NCBI GenBank assembly: GCA_027946365.1
Contig: JAPEUQ010000002.1
Coordinates: 744,001-808,000 of the forward strand
Reading direction: 5' to 3'
DNA: 64,000 nt
Origin: Kalmusia sp. IMI 367209
Taxonomy: Eukaryota; Ascomycota; Dothideomycetes; Pleosporales; Didymosphaeriaceae
The position numbers were made by a program, and so were the translations under genes. The notes below the pieces were generated by a model, which saw only the letters and a program-made list of their open reading frames with translations, made no database searches and was not told where the DNA came from. The stretch's first letter is position 1. Each line of letters begins with the position of its first letter. Shown here piece by piece: positions 33,408-43,884 of this stretch.

Positions 33408-34703
33408 TTAATCCCGCCTTAAGAACCCTATTACTCCCCTTCTCCCCGTTCTTCTACCCGGCTCTCTCATCTTCTCTAATCTCTTACACGTTACATCCGC
33501 TTTTACTAATATGAAATTTTGGTCAAATACATGTCCGTTTGCGTTACCACATCTCTCTAAAGCTGGTGCCAGACTCAGCTCAACGCGCCGCAAGCTACTT
33601 ATCTCTTCATCGATGTCCTCCATCTCCGAATCGTAGAAGCCATAACCCCAGAATTTATTAGGTTTACCGCCAGTCCACGTAATGAAGCGATAATCAGCGC
33701 GCTGCCTCTTCATCTTGAGATCCAGCGCCACGGCTGCAGATACTATGGTGTAGAGCTGGTCCTTGCCCATCCGGAGCGACTGCGTGGACCACGGGCGCAG
33801 CCGCCGCCTCAAGCGGCTGCAGAAGCGCTTAATCCACTTCAGAACGGGTCTCGCGTCGAACGTCGGGCTCCATTTGCCGTCGACTTGCGGAACGAGCAAG
33901 TTCACAGTCATGGCGCGCCAGCGATGATACTCTTCGGCTTGTTCTTCGTTCTTGACGGCTGAGAGGTTATAATGAGCATTGTGCGGCAGGGAGCTACGAG
34001 GAAAGAATATACCTTTCCGCAGGGTATCATTAATGGGGCGCAGCTTTCGGTCGCCCAGTTTACCTGCCCAGATGTAGCCGCAGCCTTTGTGTAGACTGTT
34101 GAAGATGCGCTGCTGCAGCCGAGACCATACCAAGGACTGGATGAGCAGTGGTCGGTCGCGGTTGTGTTTAAGATAGGCGTTGTAGTTGTCCGTCAGCGAT
34201 CCGAACAGTTCCTTCGCTGGGTGCATGTGTGGGCGGCGGTTCCTGGACGAAGGTGGCCCGCTGAAGTACTCCTCGCTCCAGATGCGAATCTCCTCGCGCA
34301 GTCCTTGCAGCTCCTCAATCAGTGTCTTCTCATCCGACTTGTATACAACCGATGCACGCGCAGGTATGCCATGGGGGCCCATCGACTTCCTCTGCAACTC
34401 TTTCCTTAGCGCATCCCGCTCTCGCGTCACTTGGTAGAAGCGCTGGACGAGATCATCCTGACTGCTTCCTGGGCGAATATCTGGCCGCGACGGCGATTTG
34501 GGTGGTATGAGGGGCGAACCATTGACCGAGAGGCGGTTCGGGCTGGGCGATTGCGACTCGTCTGAAGACGTCTCGGACGCAGACAGGCGAGGAGTGATCT
34601 TGATCTCGGGGGGTATATAGGGCATCTTCTTCCTCTTGGGCAGCAGCACCTCTTCGTCAGACCACTCAACATCAGCCTCCGCAGCAGCAAATGGATTCTC
34701 CAT
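33408..34703 (-). CDS. Unknown fungal protein with coiled coil
   Basis: Join on the minus strand: 34703-34013 and 33958-33408, giving 413 aa. The 54-nt intron (GTATAT to CTCAG with an ATAAC branch) is a multiple of three, so the frame also stays open if it is kept. The protein has an acidic start (MENPFAAAEADVEWSDEEV), a Ser/Pro-rich linker, a predicted coiled coil (VQRFYQVTRERDALRKELQ and on to LIEELQGLREEIRIWSEEY), a conserved-looking helical middle (HNRDRPLLIQSLVWSRLQQRIF, GCGYIWAGKLG) and a basic end. I do not recognise the family. The pattern resembles uncharacterised ascomycete proteins with a C-terminal helical domain. Frames upstream of 34703 are open but have no ATG. Confidence 0.7.
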   Translation of the reverse strand: MENPFAAAEADVEWSDEEVLLPKRKKMPYIPPEIKITPRLSASETSSDESQSPSPNRLSVNGSPLIPPKSPSRPDIRPGSSQDDLVQRFYQVTRERDALRKELQRKSMGPHGIPARASVVYKSDEKTLIEELQGLREEIRIWSEEYFSGPPSSRNRRPHMHPAKELFGSLTDNYNAYLKHNRDRPLLIQSLVWSRLQQRIFNSLHKGCGYIWAGKLGDRKLRPINDTLRKGIFFPRSSLPHNAHYNLSAVKNEEQAEEYHRWRAMTVNLLVPQVDGKWSPTFDARPVLKWIKRFCSRLRRRLRPWSTQSLRMGKDQLYTIVSAAVALDLKMKRQRADYRFITWTGGKPNKFWGYGFYDSEMEDIDEEISSLRRVELSLAPALERCGNANGHVFDQNFILVKADVTCKRLEKMREPGRRTGRRGVIGFLRRD

Positions 34704-35639
34704 CGGACTGTGCTGGGTGAGCACCTCAGCAGAGGGGCAAGATATTCTGAGCGCGCTCAAAGTACTATTGCGAACGGCTACATGGGTTCGGTCAGCTCTA
34801 GCTCTACTTTCAATAGTCGCATCAACGAGGCGCACCGGGATCGGGTTCAGTCATGGCCAGGCTAACATGCTGCGTGGCCCATATATAAGTAGCAGTACTA
34901 GGCGAGCAGTAGGGTGGCTGGAGAAGTCAGATCAGCCCCGAGTCTGAGGAGGTTCAAGACCACTGATGCGGCCCAGTCCGTGGGCATTCAGCCCCAGTCG
35001 CGAAGAACTGGGACGATAGGAATTGGGGACCCCCGCTTTCATATTGGGCAACGGACGGGCATGGGAGCTTTGTCCACCGTCCAGCATCGCCAGCCATGGG
35101 AGGTTTGGTGGCGGCTGGGCGGGACGATGTGGGCCACTCACAGCTCCAACGCCCGCCCGCAACGTGACGGGCATGCAGCGGTCCGCCTATTCTTCCGCAA
35201 TTGAGCTCTCTGTTTGGACCAGCCCCGCGCTTGTGTGCAGAAACATTTCATTCTTCCGGCAATGCAGGTCCAATTCTGCCGAGACTCTCCAGCATTGTGT
35301 CCGGAGAGACGAAGCTCCAGCATGAATGATATGCCCGGTGACGGCGGGGGGACTTCAGCGCGCGCTGCAACCCGTGGTTCGGTGTTGCTACCGATCAACA
35401 CCCCTGCTGCCGCCCCGCCGCACGTACCGACCGTGATAAGCCTCGCAAAGAGCTAGTACATCCATCCATACTCCTGGCGTGATGGTCCAACATTTTTTCG
35501 CTAATTATGTCGCTGTGGCACGAAAATTGCTTTTATTGATTATTGACGAGCTATGACCCACTTAGGGAAGCCTCAGTTTGTACAACACTTGGTCTTGGCT
35601 ACTCATCCTACACCTTCATACTGTTCACAGTCAGCACCA
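34704..35639. other. Intergenic; no gene seen
   Basis: Moderately GC-rich. Several overlapping short frames exist on both strands (for example 35023-35325) but none shows a domain or splice logic. Confidence 0.45.
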
Positions 35640-36967
35640 AAAGAAATGATTAAACGGTATACCCCCTTGATGAAGATGGTCTTCGCCTCAACGTAGTGCA
35701 TGCCAGCATCGATCTGTTTAGCTAGTCTGAGCGCGCAACTCGCAGACGCCGTGAACATGCACGCTATGTCCTGTCAGTCGTGCTACTTACAGAATCCAAG
35801 ACGGGGCTTACAGGACAACCCGTAGCTGGTGTCGTTGGCCAGCTTTAACGCCTCGTCTTCCGTTCTGAATGTCCTGACGGTGATCATGGTAGATGCGCGC
35901 ATCGTCCTTCGGGTTGAGAAAGATGGGCCGGCTTGACGTAGAAACCCTTCTCTCCGTGAAGCAGACCACCGGTCACCAGCTCAGCCTCCTGTTTCCCAAT
36001 ATCGAGGAAGCATATTGCACGATCGAATTGCTTGCTGCCGACGATCGGCATTAGGAATGTATTGGCATCTGCAGAGTCGCCCGTCGCATGCGATAGCTGC
36101 TCGTTGCGCTTCTTGAGCTCCTCGATGAACTTAAGAGTGATGTCTCCTTGCACGAAAGTTCGCGATGTAGCGATACATGCTTGACCTGTGTTGCATAGGA
36201 AGTTTTGACTGGAATGCTGAAGAACGTTGTTGAGATCTGCATCCGCGAAGATAAGAGGTGGTACTTTGCCTCCGAGCTCAAGCAAAACTCGCTTCAGATT
36301 GCTGTATGGGTGTTGGCAATGGCATATGAGGTGCACGGGTCATACATCACCTCTTAACTGCCAATCCCTACACCTTATCTCCCGTAAAGACAAAGCCGGT
36401 GAAGAATAATTTATTGATGCCCATATGGCTAGCCAACATGGCTCCGACTTTTCCATCGCGGGTCACTGATTTGATTACACCTACGTTACCATCAGGGAAT
36501 GAATTTAAGGAGCCAATTATAACCTACCCAGAGAAAACTTAGCTTCCTTGATCAGATCTCGAAGAGCCAAAACACCGATAGGGCTCTTCTCGGACTCTTT
36601 GTGTCTGAACGTGCAAACTACCGTCATGATGGCAGCCATCTTGAACCCGAAGAATACACACATAGGTACTTGTGAAGACAGATCGGAAATCAGGGTTCAA
36701 GTCCATCTAAGATCCGCTCAACATGCCATAAACCATCTTCGTGACGCCTAATGGTTGTTCCATGCACCTCCCCTCCCACGGTGCCAAGTCATCCACGTAC
36801 TTGTCCACTAGATAAGCGAAACGTAACATGACCTGTGAGCATTGCAACGCGGTCCATATCGACCATTCGCCTTTAAATGTTGCGCAAAAAGCGGAAACGG
36901 CAGCGTCAATATCGGCCTGCTCGGCGCATTGGATAACATAGGGAAGGCGAAGACACAAGGTCGTCAA
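35640..36967 (-). pseudogene. Aldehyde dehydrogenase, degraded
   Basis: Reading from 36967 down, pieces of an NAD(P)-dependent aldehyde dehydrogenase appear in order: QADIDAAVSAFCATFKGEWS and VMLRFAYLVDKYVDD (N-terminal, about 36960-36775); VGAMLASHMGINKLFFTG (about 36450-36395); LKRVLLELGGKVPPLIFADADL, which includes the catalytic-base Glu; NTGQACIATSRTFVQ, with the catalytic Cys (about 36300-36160); GFYVKP and NPKDDARIY (about 35940-35890); VRTFRTEDEALKLANDTSYGL (about 35880-35830); and FTASASCALRLAKQIDAG (about 35755-35700). Frame changes, in-frame stops after FTGDKV, and loss of the EEIFGPV-type block between ARIY and VRTF (about 20-25 bases) show it is not functional. Confidence 0.83.
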
Positions 36968-38181
36968 GCTTTACAAAGAATGAGAGACGCGACGAGGGAT
37001 TCGTCGTGAGGGGAGTAGACAGATATGGCAGACTCATTCTTTGGGTCGAGAGCTACTTGCAACTAGTATATTCCGCACTCCTCTTACGATTCTCAAGAAG
37101 AATATGTCACTGAACAATCGAGTGTCAGCTAAGTCTTGAGGCTGGGTGTGAGGCAAGATTAGCTTCGAAATGTCGTCGCTGCACCTCTATGCGTAGCAGC
37201 ATTTTTGTAGCCCGTCAAATAGAGCTATAGCAAGCGGAAGTGACGTAGGAACTCAAGTCTGTGATGGAGGCTGACATAAGTGCTAGAAGGAGCTCATTGA
37301 TGAGGAGTCCAATCGCGATGAGCGGTACAACGGCCATGGCAGAAATTTGCGATTGATTGTAGGCGCTAAGGGAACATGGCAAGCTGTACAAATCTTTGCG
37401 TAGGTATGCTCAACGAAAGCCTTGCGATACGTTGTTGATAAGGTTCACGAGAATACTAGGCTGGAAAGGTGCGCAGTCATCTATAGCAACAGCGTGAATA
37501 TACGTTTCGGGCTATGTAAGTGGTTAGATTGATCTTATCAGTAACAGTTAGCGTTAATGGCAAATGTGTCGTAGCCGAGCACATTTTTGCAAGAGAACGG
37601 AAATAGTCGGAGGGTCGGAGGGTGGCCCAGAGTCAGGACAATGAAACTATCGAGGTGAAAGGTATATGTGAACAGTCAGTGAGGAGTCGGTTTGGTAAAA
37701 TATGCATCGAGCTGACATGTACGACATGTTGACATAAACTCTGCTTTGTTCGAGTCGCGCCGTCACGTGCAAAACAGACAGTGCTGGGGCCCGTCACATG
37801 GAGTAGATCGCTGCTTACGATATGGGTTGCAGTAGGGTCGGCTGCTTTGTCATTGCATGCCGAGGTCCATGGCTTTACAGTCCTACCAATCGCGAAAAGC
37901 AAAATTGGAAAAAGAGGGTATCCATGACGAAGGGCCTGCTTCTCAACTTCTCTATTCTCAAAATCCCTCGAATTGGCAGAGCCGCAGACAACGGATGGGA
38001 ATGTGTCACCGAAGCAGTAAGCGGCTCGACGTCGATCATTTGCATTAGCCAGGACAAGCCTAGCCCTGTTCGAAGTAAGTAGGGACCTTCTTCTTGTAAG
38101 CCGCAGCCTTCCAGTCATCCAAAGCGATTCTGTCTCACATCACGCTGGCCGAAGGTTATTAGGTTCTAAAGCCGTGCGAAC
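36968..38181. other. Intergenic between ALDH pseudogene and Zn2Cys6 gene; no gene seen
   Basis: 1.2 kb. A 161-codon open frame on the minus strand (37633-38118) has no recognisable composition or motif and is taken as chance. The right end presumably carries the regulator's promoter. Confidence 0.45.
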
Positions 38182-40745
38182 ATGCCGGACACTTCGCGGC
38201 AAAACTTGACGCCACATTCTCCATCCAGCGCGCCAAAACCTCCAGGTGGTCGACAACGCATTATCTCATCGTGCCTCACGTGCAGGAGGCGGAAGGTTCG
38301 ATGCGATCACGTTCACCCAGTGTGCGGAGCCTGCTCACGAGGGAACCATGTGTGTACATATGCGTCGGACCCAGTGCTCGGCTCGGCGGCGGGCTCAGGC
38401 ATGAGCAGAATTTCTAAACCGGCCTTCGCCGGCAACGGCAATGCTAAGTTATCGAGGAACAACGACGTTCAGGCACGCTTGGATCGACTTGAACTACTTC
38501 TTGAAAAAGCTGTGTCAGGGAAAGGAGTGGAGCAGCATCAACATGTCCGTCAGGAGGAAGAGCATGGTCCCGACTCGGAACTTTCGCCCTCATCCAACAG
38601 CCAGGCATCGCATGGAGCAGGCATATCCTCGGATAACAACGACGGAACACTGTTACTGGATGGCGGGCAAAGCAAATTTGTGTCGTCACTTCACTATGCT
38701 CTTCTCGCCGACGAGGTAGGTATCTCCAATAGCGCATATGTTGCAATATTGATCATCGTATCAGATTCAAGATATCAAAGCGCTTTTGGGTGATAAAACA
38801 GATGAAGGCCAAGATGCGCCGACACAAAACAATCTCATCCACTTCATATCTCTGGGCCGAGCAAAAGTAGGCACTTCGCTCGAAATGCTTTTGCCCGATA
38901 CGCAGGAGGAACGCGAGGCTCTTCTCGACATATACTTCTCCAATGTCGATCCCGTCGTGAGGATAACACATAGACCAACTTTGATTCGAAAGCTTCCGAC
39001 ATACGTACATGAGGTGCATCCGCTCGCGTTCGCTATTTTCTATTCTGCAATCAACTCGCTTCCCCCGGCAGTGGTCGAGAACAAGTTCGGAGAATCAAGA
39101 GAAGACCTCATGGCCAAATATGAATTGGGAGTTGAAATTGGCCTAGCGCGGGGAAATTACCTCACCAGTCCGAGCCTCGAGCTATTCCAGGCTTTTATCA
39201 TATGGCTAACTTGTATCACTAGAGAAGAGGATATAGGTGCGCACCTCTTTTCGATACACGCCTTATCATCTCTGACAATCATTTAGGTAAAGCATGGGCA
39301 CTTCTTGGAATAGCCATCCGGATAGCATTGAACCAAGGGTTGCATCGTGACCCATCTCTGTTTCCTTCTGGAACGTGGGACGCGGTTACAGTTGAGCTGC
39401 GACGAAGAGCCTGGCATCAAATATGCTCTCTAGAGTTCAGAGCTGCTGAGTCAAAAGGTCAGGAACCAAGCATAGCCGAAGACGACTATACGACTTTAAT
39501 ACCTCGCAACATTGAAGATGAAGAGCTTGTTGAAGGAGAAAGTCCAGGACCCAGCCCCTACAACGAGGAACGGTGGACTGGGATGACCTACCAGCTAGTC
39601 CGCTTCATCGGTGCCCGTGCATCAAGACGAATCATCAAGAGCACGTACAGGCTAGAAAGGCGGATGCTAGAGTCAGGCTTACATGGCACGTCAGGCCCTG
39701 ATCCAGCTATCGAATTGCAGTCTATCTATCATCAAATCCAGAATATGGTCGAAGAGATGCACGAAGAGAACTACAGAAAATTTCTACGATTTGCCAGTCG
39801 AGACGTTCCAATCCAGCGCCTTACGCTCGGACTAGCTACCTTGATAGAGTGGAGGTGCTATGTGCTATTTTGGCTTCGTATGCCGCGTGCTTTCCGTGAC
39901 GTAGTCTTCTCGAGTGACGTCCGCAAATCGTGAGTATAGTCATAAGATATTTGAACTTCTCTGGATTTATTCAAGAGGCTAATGTGTTCGTAGAATTTTC
40001 CAAAAGTCTGTCAACATGATAGAAACGTTGAATGGTGCTACAGTAGATGTTGATGCTGCTCGATTTCAGTGGCACATAGGTATGGCTCTTGGACGTGATT
40101 AAGAACGATTACAGCTGACAGCTTTAGGTGGTCACGCGGCGTTCCAAGCGATCATGCACGTCCTCTCCGAACTACGAAACCCCCTCTTCGATGCCCCGGA
40201 CCGCCAACGCGCCATACGAGCCCTCCAATTATCCCGACTACTCAAAGAACAAAATCAGACTAGACCTTGGCAGGCGGTCAAGAGCATGATTGATAGGCTT
40301 ATTGGTGAACAAGGCGGTTCGCGCTCTAGCCAGTCCGAAAACTCACCTTATACCGGCACACCTGCGATACCATCACTTCCACTGAATACTTCTACGCCTT
40401 CTAATTTACCTATATATCCGCAGCCGATAACTACGTACCCACGCCAGGAATCGCCACAGCCAATAATAGCGCAAGCTATGGAGCCACCACCGCCTCACGC
40501 ATTGCCACCACCTCTACAGACGGAACCAACGCAATTCCATTGGAACGAGATCAACTTCGACAACATCATTGGTGATACGCAGACAAATGGGGACCTTCCC
40601 GAGTTCGACTTCGTAAGTGTTCTTTGCTTTGTGTAAGAGCGCTACTGACACTATCCAGGGTTTCTGGGGCGATCCGATCAACTTTGGAAATGATCCAGTG
40701 AACTTTCCAATGGATGCTGGTTATGCGGCAACATGGAATACCTAA
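38182..40745 (+). CDS. Zn2Cys6 fungal transcription factor
   Basis: Join: 38182-38715, 38765-39236, 39287-39929, 39994-40079, 40128-40612 and 40659-40745, giving 768 aa. Introns are 46-64 nt. The N-terminus holds the binuclear zinc cluster with Cys at residues 31, 34, 41, 48, 51 and 58 (CLTCRRRKVRC, then CGACSRGNHVC), followed by a linker and a short leucine-containing coiled coil (ARLDRLELLLEKAV). The middle has the fungal-specific transcription factor domain: YFSNVDPVVRITHRPT, HPLAFAIFYSAINSL, ALLGIAIRIALNQGLHRDP, VELRRRAWHQI. The C-terminus is Pro/Gln/Asn-rich, suited to activation. It lies upstream of and in line with an MFS exporter and a LovD-like hydrolase, so it may control them. The target is not known from sequence. 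Confidence 0.92.
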
Positions 40746-41508
40746 GAGGCGAACCCCTGGTCGTCGTGAGTGCCAAAGGCGGTAACGCAGCCTGCTTAAC
40801 AAAGGGACAGTAAGCTGGGATGAGACTTCTGAGATCGCAACTTGAAGAATCGGTAAATGTACGCCCAATCAAGAAACGATGGAATTGTTTCAACGATCCT
40901 CACAGCGATCACGTAAAAAAAATTTTCTGGACATAATGTTAGCTACACAGCAGCCCTTTTTGACCCTCTGTCCCAAAGAGAGGGGTGGCTAGGATGTGCA
41001 GGGCATTCACCGAGCCGAAGCTGTTGCTTATACTTTCTTGATATCTTATTGTCAAATCGTCAATTACGATATGGCTGCCACATCCTTTGTCACGGCCTTG
41101 TGAGAATTTCCACCAACGTTTGCGAGGCAGGTCCTTCGCTTGCGACTCATGAGTCGGAGTTCGGAGCTCAAAACTTAGCGATTCGGAATTATACCCTGTC
41201 CACAGAGGTGGGCCGTCTCTCGCTTAGACGCTACCAACGACATGATGCTTCGTACAGCACGCTTTTGTTAATGCATACTGAGTGTCCTGAGCCCTATGTC
41301 TTTCAAATGGTAGCTTTTCGCGAAGCCGCAATATGGAGAAGGGCGGTCGCTGAGCATGTACATTAAAAGCAGTCTAGGGCTGACTTTGGAAGCGAATTAA
41401 CCTCTGTGTATAGAGTCTTTTTAAATATGGAACAGGAGAGTAATACTATTCAGTCCTCTGTGAATCTTTGCTGGTGTTTCATCGATTCATTTTTACCTCT
41501 GGCTCACC
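40746..41508. promoter_or_regulatory. Intergenic upstream of the MFS exporter
   Basis: 763 bp with no recognisable gene. It probably contains the promoter of the MFS gene. Confidence 0.4.
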
Positions 41509-43141
41509 ATGTCACAGCCGGCACAAACTTCGAATGCAATCATTACCAGAAATGTCGAGAAGGATGCGTCAATTAAGCAAAGGGTCGAACAACCGGAGGC
41601 AGATATTGGTGCTCCTTCAGTCAAACTTGATCCCGATGAGGTACCTACAAACTGGTCCGCACGAAAGAAATGGGCAGCCACACTTGTCATCGTCCTCATG
41701 ACCGCAACCATAACCTTCACCTCAAGCATACACACCGCCGCCATCGGAGGCGTATCTAAAGCTTTTGGGTGCTCGAAGACCGTCGCCACACTACCAGTCA
41801 CGACTTTCTTGCTTGGCTTTGCCACGGGCCCTTTGCTCTTTGCACCCCTCTCGGAAGTCTTGGGACGGACGCTCATCTTTCGTATTGTTCTATTTTTGTT
41901 CTTCTGTTTCAATCTAGGATGCGCGCTTGCGCCAAGTATTGAAGCGTTGTTGATCTTGAGATTCTTGTGTGGGTTCTTTGGAGCCCCTATGGGTGTGTTG
42001 ATAGCATGCGACTGTTTGCGGGGAGGACTAACGATTGGGCAGTAACGAATAGTGGCGGTAGCTTGGCGGATATTTGGCCGCAGAGTGATCGATCCGTACC
42101 TTTTGCGCTGTTCACGACGGGAAGCTCTTTAGGACCTGTCGTAGCGCCCATGGTGGGAGGCTTCGTGGCGCAGGTGAGTTCCACCCTGCCATTCTACCAT
42201 AACTTGCGTTGACCGTGATGAAGCATTTAAATTGGAGATGGTAAGCTCAAATATGTCTTACTCCGGTACGCAATTTTGACGACTATTTCAGGCACTACTG
42301 GATTGTTACGATCCTTTCGGGTATCGTCTATATCGCCATTTGGTTCTTCTTACCAGAAACCTACGTCACAGTGCTCTTGCAATGGAAAAAGGCCAAAGCC
42401 GGTATCCCACCCGTACGACTATCGTTTAAAGACCAATACGCTACATGTCTCACCCGACCCTGGATAATGCTCTTTACCGAACCCATTCTGTTTACTCTGG
42501 GTCTGTACTCGGCCTTCATCTGGGGCATTCTCTACCTCGACTTCACCGCCTACCCCGTCGTCTTCCAGCAATCGCGACACTGGAGCCAAGGTTCCTCTGG
42601 TCTCTCATTCCTTGGCATCGGAGTGGGCATGGCCATCGCGACAGCGAGCTCGCCCTGGATAAATGACCTCCACGGCGCTGTCGTGAGAAAGATAGGTCCA
42701 AAACCCGAAGCTCGCCTCCCGCATCTGATCATTCTTGCCTGGGTTATCCCTGTCGCGCTCTTCTGGTTCGGCTGGACGGCGTCTCCACCCACGCATTGGG
42801 CGCTGCCCATCGCAGCTGGAATTCCCTTCGGCATTGGCTTCGTCACGTTATTTCTGGGCACGAATGCATACCTGTCAGACTGCTACGGGCGATTCAGTGC
42901 GAGCGCGTGGGCGGCGAACGCCGTCCTAAGGTCGCTATTTAGCGCAGGGTTTCCGCTGTTTGCAAGGCAGATGTACTTGCATATGGGGACGCCATGGGCG
43001 AGCAGTACCCTAGGTTTCATAGCGATAGGCATGGCACCCGTGCCGTGGGTGCTGTGGAAGTGGGGACCATGGTTGAGGGAGAGGAGTAGGTTCCATTTGT
43101 GGACTGTGGAGCTGGAGAAGGCTGACGAGGTGGCGGCGTGA
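41509..43141 (+). CDS. MFS transporter, drug:H+ antiporter (DHA1) type
   Basis: Join: 41509-41992, 42043-42173, 42224-42240 and 42292-43141, giving 493 aa; introns are 50, 50 and 51 nt. A hydrophilic N-terminus ending in DPDEVPTNWSARKKWAATL leads into about 12 membrane segments. The loop between TM2 and TM3 carries the motif-A-like PLSEVLGRTLIFRI. GSSLGPVVAPMVGGFVAQ matches the TM5 signature of this group, and WFFLPETYVTVLLQWKKAKAG starts the central loop. Exon 3 is only 17 nt; it is required to restore the usual NWRWHYW segment before TM6. Such carriers export toxic compounds or metabolites at the plasma membrane. It follows the Zn2Cys6 gene in the same direction, with the LovD-like gene next. 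Confidence 0.92.
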
Positions 43142-43884
43142 CGGGTACTTCATGTCTTTCGATATCTGCCAGTGAACCTTTTCTCGGTCACATCATGTTC
43201 AGGACGTAGCGTTTTGGGAACTGACTCAACTCCACGAAGGGCTCCTGATGTTGACACATGTGTAAGGGCTCGAATACACTTTTGAAGGCAGCAGAAAATT
43301 GTATCATTTTGTAAGGACGCTCTAGAGGTGGGATAGATAAAAGGAACAGTATTGCGCATTTGCTCGCGGCTGTTATTGTGGCATCATTTTCATCACTCTG
43401 TCGCTCGTTCACGCCGCCTTCATCGTATTTGATATTGACAATGCGCTCTAGCGGTCCATTCCGGTGCTTCCGTGCTCCCGTACGAAACATGCTTGAAACA
43501 TTGCTGCCTAATAAGATAGTAGCAAACCAATAATCTGAATAGACAACGTTTACTTGCACGAGTCATACACGTTTCTAAACCCGATAGACGCTAGCCCTAG
43601 ATCTAAGGCAACAGCATTGTACACTATATGTGTTCTCATCAGCATAAGGTAAGGCCAAGAGACATTTATATGGAGGAAACATACCTCGGCAATGCTGAAT
43701 TAAGGTGTTGGAGGATGCGAACTAATGCATACATGGGTCTGCGCTAACGTAAGCGGTCCGCCGATCAAAGTGGAGTGCGGCACGATTCAAAGGTACATAT
43801 ACCTCGCTGTGATCCTGACCCTCGGAGAAAAACAGCAATACATCCTATCTGAAAGGTAGTTAGCATTGCGTCCTAGAGAATAAC
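43142..43884. promoter_or_regulatory. Intergenic upstream of the serine hydrolase gene
   Basis: 743 bp; no gene recognised. Confidence 0.4.

Noticed and set aside
33959..34012. Reading the unknown 413-aa protein straight through as one exon
   Set aside because: The 54-nt stretch has full donor, branch and acceptor signals and encodes a segment unlike its surroundings, so an in-frame intron is more likely, though not proven.
36680..36720. tRNA-like GGGTTCAAGTCC motif
   Set aside because: No matching acceptor, D or anticodon arms around it; lies within the ALDH pseudogene remains.
37633..38118. 161-codon open frame on the minus strand
   Set aside because: No conserved motif and irregular composition; more likely promoter DNA of the Zn2Cys6 gene.
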